Below, one piece after another: positions 31,801 to 42,916 of a stretch of 64,000 bases of DNA. Where the stretch lies: assembly GCA_012931725.1 (NCBI GenBank), contig CM022949.1, positions 5,521,660 to 5,585,659 on the forward strand, given 5' to 3'. Each line of letters begins with the position of its first letter. Positions within the stretch are counted from its first letter, which is position 1. The notes under the pieces are model-generated. The model saw only the letters and a list, made by a program, of their open reading frames with translations. It was not told the origin of the DNA and did no database searches. The DNA is from Litsea cubeba. Lineage: Eukaryota > Streptophyta > Magnoliopsida > Laurales > Lauraceae. A program made the translations under genes and the position numbers.

Positions 31801-34606
31801 CCGTGTTGGCCAGCCATACCGGGTACTGTACTTCCCGGATGGCCCCTGCTTTTAGCAGGTTGTCGACCTCTTCGACGACCGCATCTGTCTGCTGTAGCCC
31901 GGTCCTGCGGGCCCTCTGCACTACTGGTTTGTGGTCGGGGTCGACGTTGAGCCTGTGGCACATGACCTCAGGGTCGACCCCAGGCATTTCGCTTGGGCTC
32001 CAAGCGAAGACGTCCACATTTTTCATCAAGAACCGAGAGAGTTCGGCCCTTTCTTCGTCCGACAGCTGGGTGCCGATCAGGAAGAAACGGTCTGGGTCTG
32101 CCGGGTCTAGCCTGACCTCGGCTAGGTCCTCGATGCTCTTCTTCTCAGGATCCCTGCCGATCTCGTCGAGGCCCTTCTCAAACTCGGCCAGGTTGACGCG
32201 CTCTGGCTCCTTGACTGCTGGGACTGCGGCCAGCATGCACTGCCTGGCTTGCTGCTGGTCTCCCTTCACTGTGACTACTTCCATCTTGCCTTCCTCGTTC
32301 TCATGGACGAACTTCAGCTTTTGGTGGAAGGAAGATGGAACTGCCTCTAGCTTGTGGAGCCACGTTCTACCCAGAATGACATTGTAGGGAGAAGGGGCGT
32401 CCACAACCAGAAAGTCGGCCGACACGGAGGCTCCGCCAACTTGGGTTTCCAAGGTGATTCTACCCTTGGGGTAGACTGGTGTGGCGGACAACCCTAGCAG
32501 AGGTGCACGGACCTCCGTGAGGTCTGCTTCGGAGAGCTTCATCCTCTTGAAGCAGTCGTAGTAGAGGACCTCGGAAGAGCTGCCGGAGTCGACGAGGATC
32601 CTCTTCACGGTGAAGTCTCTCAACTTCATGGTGAGGAGCAGGGGGTCGTTGTGAGGGACCTGGACTCCCTCTAGATCTCGATCCGAGAACGAGATGGCTG
32701 GTTTGTCGCGGCGGGCTTTCTTGGACGCCGGGGCGAGGTCGGCTTTCATTACTTCTTTCTCGTGCGAAGCCCGCCTGGCTTCGGCACGGGTCAGGGAGCC
32801 TCCCCGGGATGAGGAAGCGGGAGCCGAGGACGCCAGATGGATCACGTTGATGATCTTCTCTGAGTCCTCGCTGTCTGGAGCCTGGGCTGCGTTCTGGTGA
32901 ACCCGGCCCTCGCTGCCGCCGGCATCACCGGCCTTGACGAACTCCTGGATGTGGCCCTGTTCGGCCAGCTTCTCTAGATACCCCTGCAAAGTCCTGCATT
33001 CTCCAGTCCTGTGCCCGTTGCCCTTATGGAAGGCGCAGTAGAGCTTGCTCCGGGAGCCTTCGGTGGGTTCACTCTTCAAGGGCGGAGGGTACTTGAAGAA
33101 CGGCTCGGATTTGATCTTGGCCAGGATGCGGTAGATCGGCTCCTTGAAGACGACATTGACGCTCTGACTGGCGCTGGAGGGAGGTCTGGGCTTCCAATTG
33201 CCCCCAGACCTGGACGACGAAGGCTTCGCCGAGCTGGAGGCCCAGTCCCGCTTGGACTCCTGCTTCTGGGAGGGCCTCCCGCCTCTTTGCCGAGGCTGGC
33301 CATTCTTCTGTTCGGGCTCTGGATGCCCATCCTGATCCATAGCTCGGATCTCGTCTTCCTCCCGGGCGATGAAGCGCTTCACCCGGGACATCAATTCTGA
33401 CATGGACTCTGGGGTGTCCCCGGCCAAGTCCTTCCGCACGTCGATGCCGGGGATCAGGGCATGCTGGAAGGCATAGATGGCTATCGCCTCTCTCGCGTCC
33501 TCGATCTGGCTGTAGATCGCCCAGAATCGGTGGGTGAACTTGGCGAGGGTTTCGCCCTGCTTCATTCTCAGGGCGATGAGGTCCCCTTCCTTCTTGGGGA
33601 CGACGGCATAGGCCTGGAACTTCTTCAGGAAGGAGAGCTGGAGCTCCTTCCAACTGGAAACTGACTGCTCCGGGAGGGAGCAGAACCACTTCAGGGGGAG
33701 GTCACCCAAACTGGAGGAGAAGATCTTGCAGTTTAGATGACCCTCGTTTCCCCAAATGGACATCTTCTGGGAGAAGTGTCGGAGGTGCGCAGATGGATCG
33801 GACAGCCCGTCGTAGGGGACGAACCGCGGGACGGAGAACTTCTTGGGCAAGGGGGTGCGCTCGATCTCTTTTGTGAAGGGAGAGCCCCCGAGATCAGTGT
33901 GACCACAAAGCTGCTTCTGGTCCCGCATGTCCAAGTTGCGCTGGAGAGCCAATCTGACGCGCTTGTCAAATCGCTCTTGCTCGCCATCCTTCTCTGGAGT
34001 CTGAGCTCGGGTCTTCCGCTTGGGATGGCTCGGGCTGCGACGGCTATGGGTTCGGCCGCCTCGGCTGTGGTGACTTCGGCTGTTGCTCGAGCCTTCGTCA
34101 TGGATCTGGCTCCGTTTCTGGTCCAGATGAGGTCTGAGCTCCTCACGGGGAGGCTGGGCTGCCTTGCTGGGAGCATCCTTCTTTTTCCCTTGAGGCTCCG
34201 AGACCTCCCTCAAGGAGGCGGTTTGCACTGCTTTCAGCTGCTGCTGAAGCTCGCGAATCATCCGCTCTTGCTTCTGGAGTTGTTTCTGGAGGAGGGCAGC
34301 TTCAGGGACCTCCTCAGGGGGTTGTGCGTGACGCGTTTCTCCTACGGCCACGGCTTTGTCCTTCCGGGGACGCTCATGCTGACGATCTTTGCGTCCGGGT
34401 GGCGCGACTTCTTCTGGTGAGATCGAGGCCTCGAGTCCCTCTGGGAGTGGGATCTCGATAAAGAGCTGAGAGCCTATGCGGCCCTCGCCTGCAGTTGCGC
34501 CATGCACCGTACGGGAGCGTCCTTGGGGAGGGACGTCCGTTGGCGGTGGTGGCAGCTCGAGCGCTGCTCTTGAGGATCCTACGCCCTTCTTAGCTTTCGG
34601 AGGCAT
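28856..34606 (-). CDS. Tat-lineage gag-pol polyprotein
   Basis: One frame encodes gag and pol. The likely start is the Met at 34606 (MPPKAKKGVGSS), giving 1,916 residues; the frame is open further up to 34729, but that part crosses the primer-binding site. Approximate order: gag domain 245-410; zinc knuckle YCAFHKGNGHRTGEC near 520; protease VDSGSSSEV near 672; reverse transcriptase with VYIDDMVV near 1047; gypsy-type RNase H near 1190, where TEHPL replaces the usual Asp-His segment; second, archaeal-type RNase H (FVDGSS, EAEYEA, SDSQLV) near 1345-1460; integrase zinc site near 1575-1620; and core Asp (GLDIVGP), Asp (SDNGTQF), Glu (GQAEISN) at about 1635-1735. The dual RNase H marks the Tat lineage. 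No frameshift or stop seen, so it may be functional. Confidence 0.93.
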   Translation of the reverse strand: MPPKAKKGVGSSRAALELPPPPTDVPPQGRSRTVHGATAGEGRIGSQLFIEIPLPEGLEASISPEEVAPPGRKDRQHERPRKDKAVAVGETRHAQPPEEVPEAALLQKQLQKQERMIRELQQQLKAVQTASLREVSEPQGKKKDAPSKAAQPPREELRPHLDQKRSQIHDEGSSNSRSHHSRGGRTHSRRSPSHPKRKTRAQTPEKDGEQERFDKRVRLALQRNLDMRDQKQLCGHTDLGGSPFTKEIERTPLPKKFSVPRFVPYDGLSDPSAHLRHFSQKMSIWGNEGHLNCKIFSSSLGDLPLKWFCSLPEQSVSSWKELQLSFLKKFQAYAVVPKKEGDLIALRMKQGETLAKFTHRFWAIYSQIEDAREAIAIYAFQHALIPGIDVRKDLAGDTPESMSELMSRVKRFIAREEDEIRAMDQDGHPEPEQKNGQPRQRGGRPSQKQESKRDWASSSAKPSSSRSGGNWKPRPPSSASQSVNVVFKEPIYRILAKIKSEPFFKYPPPLKSEPTEGSRSKLYCAFHKGNGHRTGECRTLQGYLEKLAEQGHIQEFVKAGDAGGSEGRVHQNAAQAPDSEDSEKIINVIHLASSAPASSSRGGSLTRAEARRASHEKEVMKADLAPASKKARRDKPAISFSDRDLEGVQVPHNDPLLLTMKLRDFTVKRILVDSGSSSEVLYYDCFKRMKLSEADLTEVRAPLLGLSATPVYPKGRITLETQVGGASVSADFLVVDAPSPYNVILGRTWLHKLEAVPSSFHQKLKFVHENEEGKMEVVTVKGDQQQARQCMLAAVPAVKEPERVNLAEFEKGLDEIGRDPEKKSIEDLAEVRLDPADPDRFFLIGTQLSDEERAELSRFLMKNVDVFAWSPSEMPGVDPEVMCHRLNVDPDHKPVVQRARRTGLQQTDAVVEEVDNLLKAGAIREVQYPVWLANTVVVKKKTGKWRVCVDFTDLNRACPKDSFPLPKIDQLIDATAGHDRMSFLDAYRGYHQIPLYEPDEEKTSFITPRGTYCYKVMPFGLKNAGATYQRLVTKMFQAQLGRSVEVYIDDMVVKSVRSSDHLTDLGEVFGILRAYKLKLNASKCAFGVASGKFLGSLVTRRGIEANPDQITAIQGIQSPSTTKEVQRLTGMAAALNRFISRSSDKCKPFFQLLRKNLKFQWTPECDQALAALKTYLMSPPLLSTPTRGEILYLYLAVSDHAVSSVLIREDEGVQKPIYYTSKTLLDAETRYLLLEKLALALVIASRKLSHYFQSHTIVVITEHPLRSLFKKADFSGRISKWAVELGQYDIQYRPRTAIKAQILADFIVEFACPNPAPTQLGTALGGTGQEPVETEVQQSPTSAWKIFVDGSSTSKRAGAGIVLQSPEGLVIEQAFTLDFKATNNEAEYEAVIAGLNSARILGAQYLEIFSDSQLVTSQLAGDYQARDDRMAAYLALAKKLLSQFQKAEVRQISRDTNTHADALANLASAVEAGKKRTIEVGSVSRSSLELHSSRLVLCADLGPSWMDPIVAYLKDDQLPEDKTEAHKIRLKATRFWLSPEGKLYRKSFTGPYLQCVHPSKVDDFLYEIHEGICGSHIGGRSLAYRAISQGYWWPYMQKDAQVYARKCEKCQKFSHSLHQPAQDLSPLSSPWPFAQWGLDIVGPLHRAPGNKRWLIVATDYFTKWIEAEPLSSITDRDSRNFVWKNILTRFGIPRTLISDNGTQFDSKSFRDFCQEHGIRNHYSTPAYPQSNGQAEISNKVILDGLKKRLDKAKGRWTEELPSVLWAYRTTPRRSTSATPFSLAYGMEAVIPLEIGLPTLRTELVDQGRNETNLAMELELADERREAAALRLTDYQQRLARAYNQNVKERRFTTGELVLKKTLPADREPNEGKLAPNWHGPFRVVSLAGKSAYKLEDLEGKPLPRPWNVSHLKKFYF

Positions 34607-34681
34607 GGCTTCTGAGAAGACGAGGTTAAGAAAGATTGTTTGGGAAGATTTGGAGAAGGTTGGGAAGGCTGGGATATTGCT

Positions 34682-34699
34682 TTCCCACAGACGGCGCCA
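34682..34699 (-). other. Primer-binding site of Tat-lineage element
   Basis: Two bases inside the 5' LTR, the minus strand reads TGGCGCCGTCTGTGGGAA, a TGG-initial stretch as expected for pairing with a tRNA 3' end. I cannot assign the tRNA without a search. Confidence 0.7.
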
Positions 34700-34701
34700 A
34701 T

Positions 34702-35617
34702 TGTAGGTGCAGAAAATAATGACCCACAATAAGGAGGAGCCTTATAGGACTTATCCGAGAAGATGATGGTTGCTGGAAACGTCTGGATGCCGTCCGGAAG
34801 CCTGAAAGGGAATAGCAAACGGTCAGAGGACCCTGGCCTGGGCGGCACAAGGCTCTCCGATGCCAAAGTCAGTATGGGAACTGGAACAATGGAAGAAGAG
34901 GAGGAAGAGAGGCAGAGTAACGACTCTGGTATGAAAAATTGCGTACCTTAGATGGTGGCATGGATCTCTATTTATAGAGTGTGGAACGTATCTTCGGAAG
35001 ATATTGTGGTGTGGGTCCCACGATTGGACTGGGAAGTCACGATCAGCCCACATTGCATTAATTGTGGTCCAATCCAGCCCACTATGCATTAAATGCCCGT
35101 CGGGTCAGCCCACATCGCATTCAATGCACATCTTGTTGGGCCAGATCCTGTTGGGCGCCTTTGGCGGTAGGAGTACCAGCGGATCTGCCCTCGGGCCCTG
35201 CCCTGATGTGGCTTCAGCCGCTGGATGGGACTCTGCCAGGGATCTGGCGAAGATCGTGGGCGGCTGGATGTCGCGTCTGTCCCACCAGCGCGTGTCCCTA
35301 TCCCTCCACGTGCCTGACAACGTGGGGGATGAAGGGCACACGTGAATGTTCTCTCTTGCTTCGGCTTCTGTCTCGGCTTCTTTAGCCGAGATGGAGCTTT
35401 ATGCCGAGGTGGTGCTCCTTGCCGAGATGACGCCCGAGGTGGTCCAGTTCGGCGCTAAGGGCCCGGAGCTGCCCGACCTCGGCCGGACCTCCTGTCCTAG
35501 TAGCCGGGACGAGCCTGGTGCCACGTGGATGACGTGAGGATGGCACGTGAGGATGCTTAACCTCATCTGATGGCTGTGATTAACTTAATCCTGTGGTTCG
35601 GGAAATCTCCCCACACA
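34702..35617 (-). repeat. 5' LTR of Tat-lineage element
   Basis: 916 bp, immediately upstream of the primer-binding site on -. It contains the element's own TATA box and so drives gag-pol. No difference from the 3' LTR was seen by eye. Confidence 0.95.
34969..34976 (-). promoter_or_regulatory. TATA box of the Tat-element 5' LTR
   Basis: The minus strand reads CTCTATAAATAGAG. Transcription would begin near 34940, making U3 about 675 bp and R-U5 about 240 bp. Confidence 0.6.
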
Positions 35618-37089
35618 CCCATCATGGTGGGTTTATTCTTCTTTTATATGTTACTAATGTTAACTAGTTCGATTTTATACATTTTAACGCCTTGACATTT
35701 TGGGTGTATCTGTATTGATTAGCAATTTGAGAACTAATGCATATTTTAATCTAAATGTTGTTTAACATATTTAAACATCATGTCATATAATTAGTGATGC
35801 ATTCGATTAAAATAGGAATAGTGCTTTCAATAGTTATAGTCCTTTCTGGTGCACTCTTTAATATCATTCAAATTCATTCATGATCAAACCACCTTGGGCA
35901 GTTCTAATTCCCTTCTTCGATGGCCAATTATATTTTTTTTTCCTTCTTTTTCTACATAGCTAATTGCTCACACACATTCTTTTTAACCTTTAACTGTGCT
36001 AAAAAAGTAACTCATCAGCTTAAACGCGCGACCAATTAACCACAGTTGGACATATATATATAGAGTATACTACTTTTGTACTGTTGTTGTTTTCTTTTAT
36101 TGATCATAACCTAAATATCATCTTCACATTGTTGTTAGGAATCTACATGGGCAATGGCACGGTCATTCACTTCATCCCGCCAAAAGGAAAGATAAAGTCA
36201 CGTTCCACTAAAATTTGCGTGAAATGTTGTGACCATCGGAAGAGGATGATGGGCGACGCTAAGAAGGCAGTGGAAGAAATCTCAATTTCTTGCCTAGAGT
36301 GCTTCCTTCATGGAGGGAAACTCAAACTAGCTGTGTACTCGGTCTCAGACTTTGAAACAAAAGTGAAACGAACCATGACTTGCTTCACTGCTACCGCCGA
36401 CCCACCCGAGAAAGTCCTCGAGCGGGTGACTTCCATCCTTGAGAGTGGATTCGGCAACTACAACTTTCTGCTCCACAATTGTGAGGACTTCGCCTTCTAC
36501 TGCAAGACAGGGAATAATTGCCCTCCAGAACGTGAGAAGAAGATTTCCATTTTCGGTAAAAATGCAGCTGGTTTCTATCACGACGTTAGGACTTACTACA
36601 AATGGAAAGCTACCAAATCGGAAGGGGATGAAGATGGCGGCAATCAGCGAGTGTAATCGCTTGCTTGTTTGTATATACTACTTGTGTTGTGTTGGAATTA
36701 TTACTTTTAATATTCTAGATTGAAAATAAAGTAAATCGAATCTCTTAGGGAAGTCAAAAATCCATTTGTCCGAAGTGTCTTCATTTGGCTTTGACAGGCT
36801 ATATAAGATTGTGTTGTAGTTGTAGTTGTATTGTTGATTTGTTGATTTGTTGTATAGCCTTCTTGTTATTATATATGACGTGAAGGAGAATTTATATTTT
36901 TTCTTAAGTGTTTTGCTCATTTGATTCAAAGTCTGAAAGTCTATACAATGGGGACAATCTGGATTGCAAAATAAAATAAGGATGGAGATTCCAAGTTCTG
37001 AGTCTAATCTTGAATGGATTTCTTTCCTAATGAATTTTAATTATTTTTTATGTTGTGAAATCCATGCCAGAATCAAAGCCGCCACCCCC

Positions 37090-39974
37090 CGTCACGTCCC
37101 CAAAATAAGAATTGGGGAAAATGTGAAAATTAAAATTTTTAATTCAAATTCCTGTGTTTAATACAACATAAGCTTCCAAAAGTGGACCCACATAAAATTT
37201 CAACATGTGGTGAGTCAAAATAAAATTTCAACAAATGCAACGGAAGCTTTATTCAATTTGTATTCAAAGTTTTTATAATAAAACCCATCACAAAAATCAA
37301 ATAAATATCAATAGTTAAAGTTGCAGAATGAATAAAGCAATTACTAAGAAAAGGTTTATCATTGAGGAAAGTTCATCTAAGGAATTACTACGATGACGTT
37401 CTCTCTAAAGCTGATTCAGACGGCACTGAAACCGTCTCCGGCGTCCCACTCAGGTTCGTCAGTTGGCTCAAACGTTTGAAACGTTTGATCCTCCTCCGTT
37501 TCCTCGGTAAAGTAGGGCTCGGTACCTATGCACCAAATATTACAAAGTAACTAGCAAGTACATAATCATAATCCGAGATTAAGCACCATTACGAGAAGAA
37601 TAAAGACAAGTGTGATCATATAAAAGTAAAGACAAAGATATAACACGAATGAGCGTATGATATGAATTCAAATAAAACAAATGGAGCAATAAGATTCACA
37701 CGGAGACAAGTGTCCCCGTTGTGGGTGGTCAACCCTACATAATCGGGAAAGCCCGTCCATAACGTCGGTGGTCATAAACCGATCAATAAACAAATATCAG
37801 GATAACTTGTTCACATTCATAGCGGATTATAAATGATCCGGGCACATCGGTGATCAACCGTCCATATACGATCTGCAGTCGTTCATAAATGACCCACATA
37901 AAGGAAAACATATATACATAATAGACCCGAATAATAATGCTCCGACACAAGAGTCCTAAGTCAAAATAAAGTGCTGGCCATTCCACATTCATATCATAAT
38001 ACAGAATTTGCCAAGCCACTTTATAGTCCATAACACAATAGGGTGTGCATCTAAAGGAATAGATATCCTAAATCAACATATATATATGCATGTGAAGGTC
38101 AAGAATAATCACAAACCAATCCTAAGGTTAAACATAAGGTCTCGTACCCAACAACCACTGGAATCTCTAATAGATAAAAGATCAACGCATCCATTCTAAA
38201 TTAATGGTGCATAAATCCAATTAAGGATTTTCCAATAGAGATGGGTTGAACTTAAATCCACTAGGATTTTCTCGAGGTTATATGAAATATTAAACCCCAC
38301 GTTAGTAAGATACCGTTTGCCCGGACGGTATTTACTCAGGTCCAATGATCCAATTAATAAAGTATAAACATATAATATTAACCCATTAAAAATCAAAGAT
38401 ACCATTCAAAATTTAATTTATAAATAATAATAATAAATACCAATCTTAGTTATAATTTTAGAAAACTTGAGGACCCCATCTTGGTGTATTGCCAAGAATA
38501 TAAATCTTAACAGTCCAATGAGTTTATTAAAGACTAAGGCCTTTTTTTCTAAATTCTAGATACTATGGGTAGAAATGGAAAACTTTGCCAACATTTAATG
38601 TTTGTCACATGGGGGAAACTCCTTCCAGAACCTATTGTGGTCAAACCACCCCTCCCTCCTCACTACAGAATCTACACAGAACTCGGTCCAAAGAGAGGTG
38701 GCTTCACGCCAGGTCCATCATGACCGTCTGGGAAGTGGGCCCCACCGGTTATAATCCCAAGATCAACCTTTCAAACATGGTCGCCCAGCCATGTATGGCT
38801 AGGTGCACGAGTTAGATCTGTGATCAACTGATCTAGTGGGTCCCGCCACCGCCTGATGCCCAACTGAACTTTTTCCCTTCACACACGCTGTTTGTTGATC
38901 AGGCTACAGGATGGTGGCCCAAATGGGGTCCACTGCACACGGGTCCACCTTCCCTAAGCTCGCCCATGGGTCCGCCTCTAGATCCACGGATCAGATCATA
39001 CATCAAGTGGCCCACCTGGGTCCCACAGTCCAAAACACGGGTACAATTTCTCACGGTTCCGAGTCCGGGAACCTGTTGCAAGGTCTGGTTCTCCCACGGT
39101 TTCAATGGGCAATCAATCCACCTTAATACACAAATCTGCATAATCATAGAAGTTGAAAAAGGGTTTTGAAATCCAAATAAAGGTGGGTAATGGCCGAAAG
39201 AAAACCGATGGAATCATCCCCAAATCTCCGATCTCTCTCTATAGAGAAATAACATAATAATATTATCACATGAAAAGGGCATCAAAAGGGGTTTCTACAT
39301 GCATCCACATACGAATCAATGAGGAACACCAGCATTAAATCTACAAATTATGGTTAAGTACTTGCCTTTCACCGGGGTTGAAGAAAACGCAACAGATCTA
39401 ACCAATACCCAACCCGAGATAACCGGGGCGCTCGATCACAATCCTATCGCCAATATGACATAAGAGATGGGAAAGAAATGCCCAGATGAGCAGATCTATT
39501 ATAACCCTACCCAAAACCTAACATTGGAAAGAAGAATAATATAACCCAAGAGTATAGATCTAATCCTAATGATTTGAGGAGAGGGTTACCTGAGATAAGA
39601 AGGTCGAACCAGGAATGATGGTATCTTCAGATCTTGATTCCGATGGTTGGATCCTTAAGTTGCAATGGCTTGGGAAGTTGAAAGAGGAAGAAGATAAACA
39701 GGGAACGGGAATAGTTGCAGAGGAAGAGATAAGGACGTGCGTTCTTAATAAGGGGATAAGGTTAAGAGAGTATTGGGCTTAAGTCATTGGGTCGGGTCAA
39801 ACTGCGGGTCAAGTCATCTACCCACTAATCCAACTCACCAATCCACACCTCTAATCTATCGTGTGCCGCACTTAATCCTACCCACTTAAATAACTAAAAT
39901 ACATTTAATTAAAATAATAGTAATATTCTAATAAAAATATAATTATAAATTATAAATGGGACCCAGATCTTACA
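37090..39974 (-). repeat. 3' LTR of Tekay-type element, unit 2
   Basis: About 2,885 bp. In this copy the last base of the element-orientation CA terminus is changed (TGACG instead of TGACA). Confidence 0.8.
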
Positions 39975-39985
39975 TTCTCCCCCCC

Positions 39986-42010
39986 TTAGGACATTTGGTC
40001 CTCCAAATACAAACATACCTCTGGAAGGAGATGCGGGTAAAGCTTCTTCACTTGGTCTCGCAGTTCCCAAGTGGCTTCTCGAGGACTATGGTGCTCCCAC
40101 TGGACTTTCACCCAATGTATTGTCCGAGTCCTGAGAACTTGCTCCTTCGTGTCGATAATCTGAGACGGTCGCTCCACATAAGTAACATCTGGCTGCAATT
40201 CCAATGGCTCATAATGCAACACGTGCAACGGGTCTTTGATATACTTTTTCAACATCGAGACATGAAAAACATTATGCACTGCTGACAACTCTGCTGGTAA
40301 AGCCAATCTGTAAGCAACTTCTCCAATTCTCTCCAAGATCTCGAATGGGCCTATATATCTCCGAGATAACTTCCTTTTTTGCCCAAATCGCAATGTTCCT
40401 CGCGTCGGTGACACCTTTAAAAACACATGCTCACCAATCTCAAACTGAAGATCTCTTCTCTTCATGTCTGCATAAGTCTTCTGCCGGCTTCTAGCAATTT
40501 TCAACCGATCATGAATTTGCTTCACTTGCTCACTGGTATCACTAACAATAGATGGGCCATGAAAACTTCTGACACCAATTTCCTCCCAACAAATTGGGGT
40601 TCTGCATCTACGGCCATACAAAGCTTCGAATGGTGCCATACCGATACTGGAGTGATAACTATTATTGTATGCAAACTCGCATAATGGGAGACTCTTCTGC
40701 CAGTCCTTCCCAAACTCAAGGACGCAAGCTCGCAACATATCCTCCAGTGTCTGATTAGTCCTTTCAATTTGACCGTCGGTCTGAGGATGATACGCTGTAC
40801 TGAAATTCAATTTCGTGCCCAAAGCTGCTTGAAGTTCTTTCCAGAATCTGCCCAAAAATCTAGGATCTCTGTCTGATACAATCGATAAAGGAACTCTATG
40901 AATTGTGACAACCTTCTCCATATACATTCTAGCTAACTCATCTTGAGGTGTCTTCATGTTCATCGGTAAGAAATGTGCCACTTTCGTCAATCTGTCTACT
41001 ATCACCCAGATACTATCTTTGTTATGAATCGATGGCAACCCAGAGATAAAATCCATTGTTATGTGTTCCCATTTCCAATCGGGCACTTCCAATTGCTTTA
41101 AAAGTCCTGGGGGTTGCTTCCGTTCTGCCTTTACTTGTTGACACACTAAGCACCTTGCTGTAAATCCTGCTACTTCATTCTTCATGTTATTCCACCAATA
41201 ATGATTACGCAGGTTTTGGTACATCTTTGTACTACCCGGATGAATAGTATAACGGGAATGATGCGCCTCCGTCATGATCTCATTCTTCAACTCTTCTATG
41301 TTTGGCACACATAATCGATCTTGAAAGTACAACACACCCTCCACTATTCTGAAGTCTGGTCTGCTGTCAATCTGTTCAATTACTCGAGCTAGCTCTAGAT
41401 CCTCTGACTGCTTGCTTTTGATCCTGCTCAAAATCTCTGGTTCCAGGATGAACATGTTATCTAACATAACCTTGTCATCAATTGGCTGCAAAGTCACTCC
41501 CAAATCGAGGAAATTTTTGGCCCAAGACCATTCTGCTCTCAAACATGCATTAGTTGCTACTCTTCGACTCAGTGCATCAGCCACTACATTGGCTTTCCCG
41601 GGATGATATTTTATTGGAAAGTCAAAACCCTTCATGTATTCCATCCACCGGGTCTGTCTCATGTTCAATTCAGGCTGAGTAAACAAATATTGGAGACTTC
41701 TATGGTCTGAATGAATTTCAAACTTCTCACCGTACAAGTAATGACGCCACATCTTCAATGCCATGACTACTGCTGCAAGTTCCAAATCATGAGTTGCATA
41801 CTTTTTCTCATGCTCTTTCAATTGTCTAGAGCCATAAGCCACTACTTTCCCATCCTGCATAAGCACACAACCCAATCCAACCTTCGAAGCATCTGTGTAA
41901 ATGACAAATATACCATTGTCCGTAGGCAATGTGAGTACTGGAGCGGTAGTCAACCTATTCTTTAACTCCTGAAAACTTACTTCACATTCATCAGTCCACA
42001 CGAAAGGCAC
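39986..42010 (-). pseudogene. Tekay-type pol, RNase H-integrase-chromodomain part, unit 2
   Basis: 674 codons, nearly the same as 13536-15560. Here the post-integrase motif is GPF, as expected for the lineage. Differences from unit 1 include LTTAPVL for LTTASVL and NGIFVIY for NGRFVIY, both shared with unit 3. Separated from reverse transcriptase by a TGA at 42017-42019, shared with unit 1 only. Confidence 0.83.
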
Positions 42011-42016
42011 ATCTTT

Positions 42017-42916
42017 TCATGTTAATTTGGTCAATGGAGCAGCAATGGATGAAAATCCTCTCACAAATCTCCTGTAGTAACCTGCTAAACCCAAGAAACT
42101 ACGAATCTCTGTTATAGACATGGGTCTCTGCCACTTGACCACTGCCTCAATCTTTTCTAGATCTACCGCCAATCCTTCATTGCTGATGATGTGACCCAAG
42201 AAAATGACTTGCTCAAGCCAAAATTCACACTTACTCAAATTGGCATAAAGTTGATGATCTCTCAAAGTCTGCAATGCTGATCTCAAATGCTGCTCGTGAT
42301 CTTCTCGAGACTGAGAATACACTAATACGTCGTCTATAAAAACAACGATGAACTGGTCGAGAAATGGAGTAAATATCTTATTCATCAAGGCCATAAATAC
42401 TCCTAGAGCATTAGTTAGCCCAAATGGCATTACCAAAAACTCGTAGTGGCCATATCTTGTCCTGAATGCTGTCTTCTGAATGTCCTGATCTCGAACTCTG
42501 AGCTGGTAATATCCTGATCTCAAGTCTATCTTTGAGAAATATTCAGCTCCCTGAAGCTGGTCAAATAACTCATCGATCCTGGGAAGAGGATATTTGTTCT
42601 TGATTGTGACCTGATTGAGTTGTCTATAATCTATGCACATCCTCATGGAACCATCCTTCTTCTTCACAAATAGGACCGGTGCACCCCAAGGTGATATACT
42701 TGGTCTCACAAATCTCTTATCCAATAAATCCTGCAATTGGGTTTTCAACTCTCTGAGTTCTGCTGGAGCCATTCTATATGGAGCTTTAGAAATAGAAGCT
42801 GTCCCTGGTACCAATTCAATTGAGAACTGTCCCTGGTACCAATTCAATTGAGAAATCTCTCTCTCTGGCTGGAGGTAAGCCTGGAATCTCATCGGGGAAA
42901 ACATTCGGAAACTCAC
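42017..42916 (-). pseudogene. Tekay-type reverse transcriptase part, unit 2
   Basis: Reverse transcriptase from FSIELVPGTASISKAPYRMA to FLGLAGYYRRF, including FIDDVLVYS. Codons upstream of about 42830 are read in a shifted frame because of the 28-bp duplication and are not ancestral sequence. Confidence 0.8.

Larger units (their letters stand above)
23128..35617 (-). mobile_element. Complete Tat-lineage Ty3/gypsy retrotransposon inside LRAT copy 2
   Basis: It is 12,490 bp long, with TG...CA LTRs of 916 bp at 23128-24043 and 34702-35617 and a perfect 5-bp target duplication CCCAT (23123-23127, 35618-35622). On - it reads: LTR, primer-binding site, gag-pol, 73-bp minisatellite, spacer, antisense gene (on +), polypurine tract, LTR. 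Two RNase H domains and an antisense gene between pol and the 3' LTR are hallmarks of the plant Tat lineage. GC content is far above the host DNA. Units 1, 3 and 4 keep the empty site. Confidence 0.95.
23038..36656 (+). pseudogene. LRAT/NC-domain gene, copy 2, split by a retrotransposon
   Basis: Exon 1 starts at 23038 and runs intact to CCCAT at 23123-23127. A 12,490-bp Tat-lineage element then interrupts it. Exon 1 resumes with the duplicated CCCAT at 35618 and ends at 35626 before GTGGGT. The intron is 35627-36138 and exon 2 36139-36656. The break falls after the codon for predicted catalytic H30. Reading on into the LTR adds five residues (CRCRK) and then a stop, leaving a 35-residue stub. 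Exon 2 itself is open. Residue differences from copy 1 include H13L, R39T, and Val for Glu in ICEKCC. AATAAA is at 36725-36730. Making a full product would need precise removal of the insert. Confidence 0.88.
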
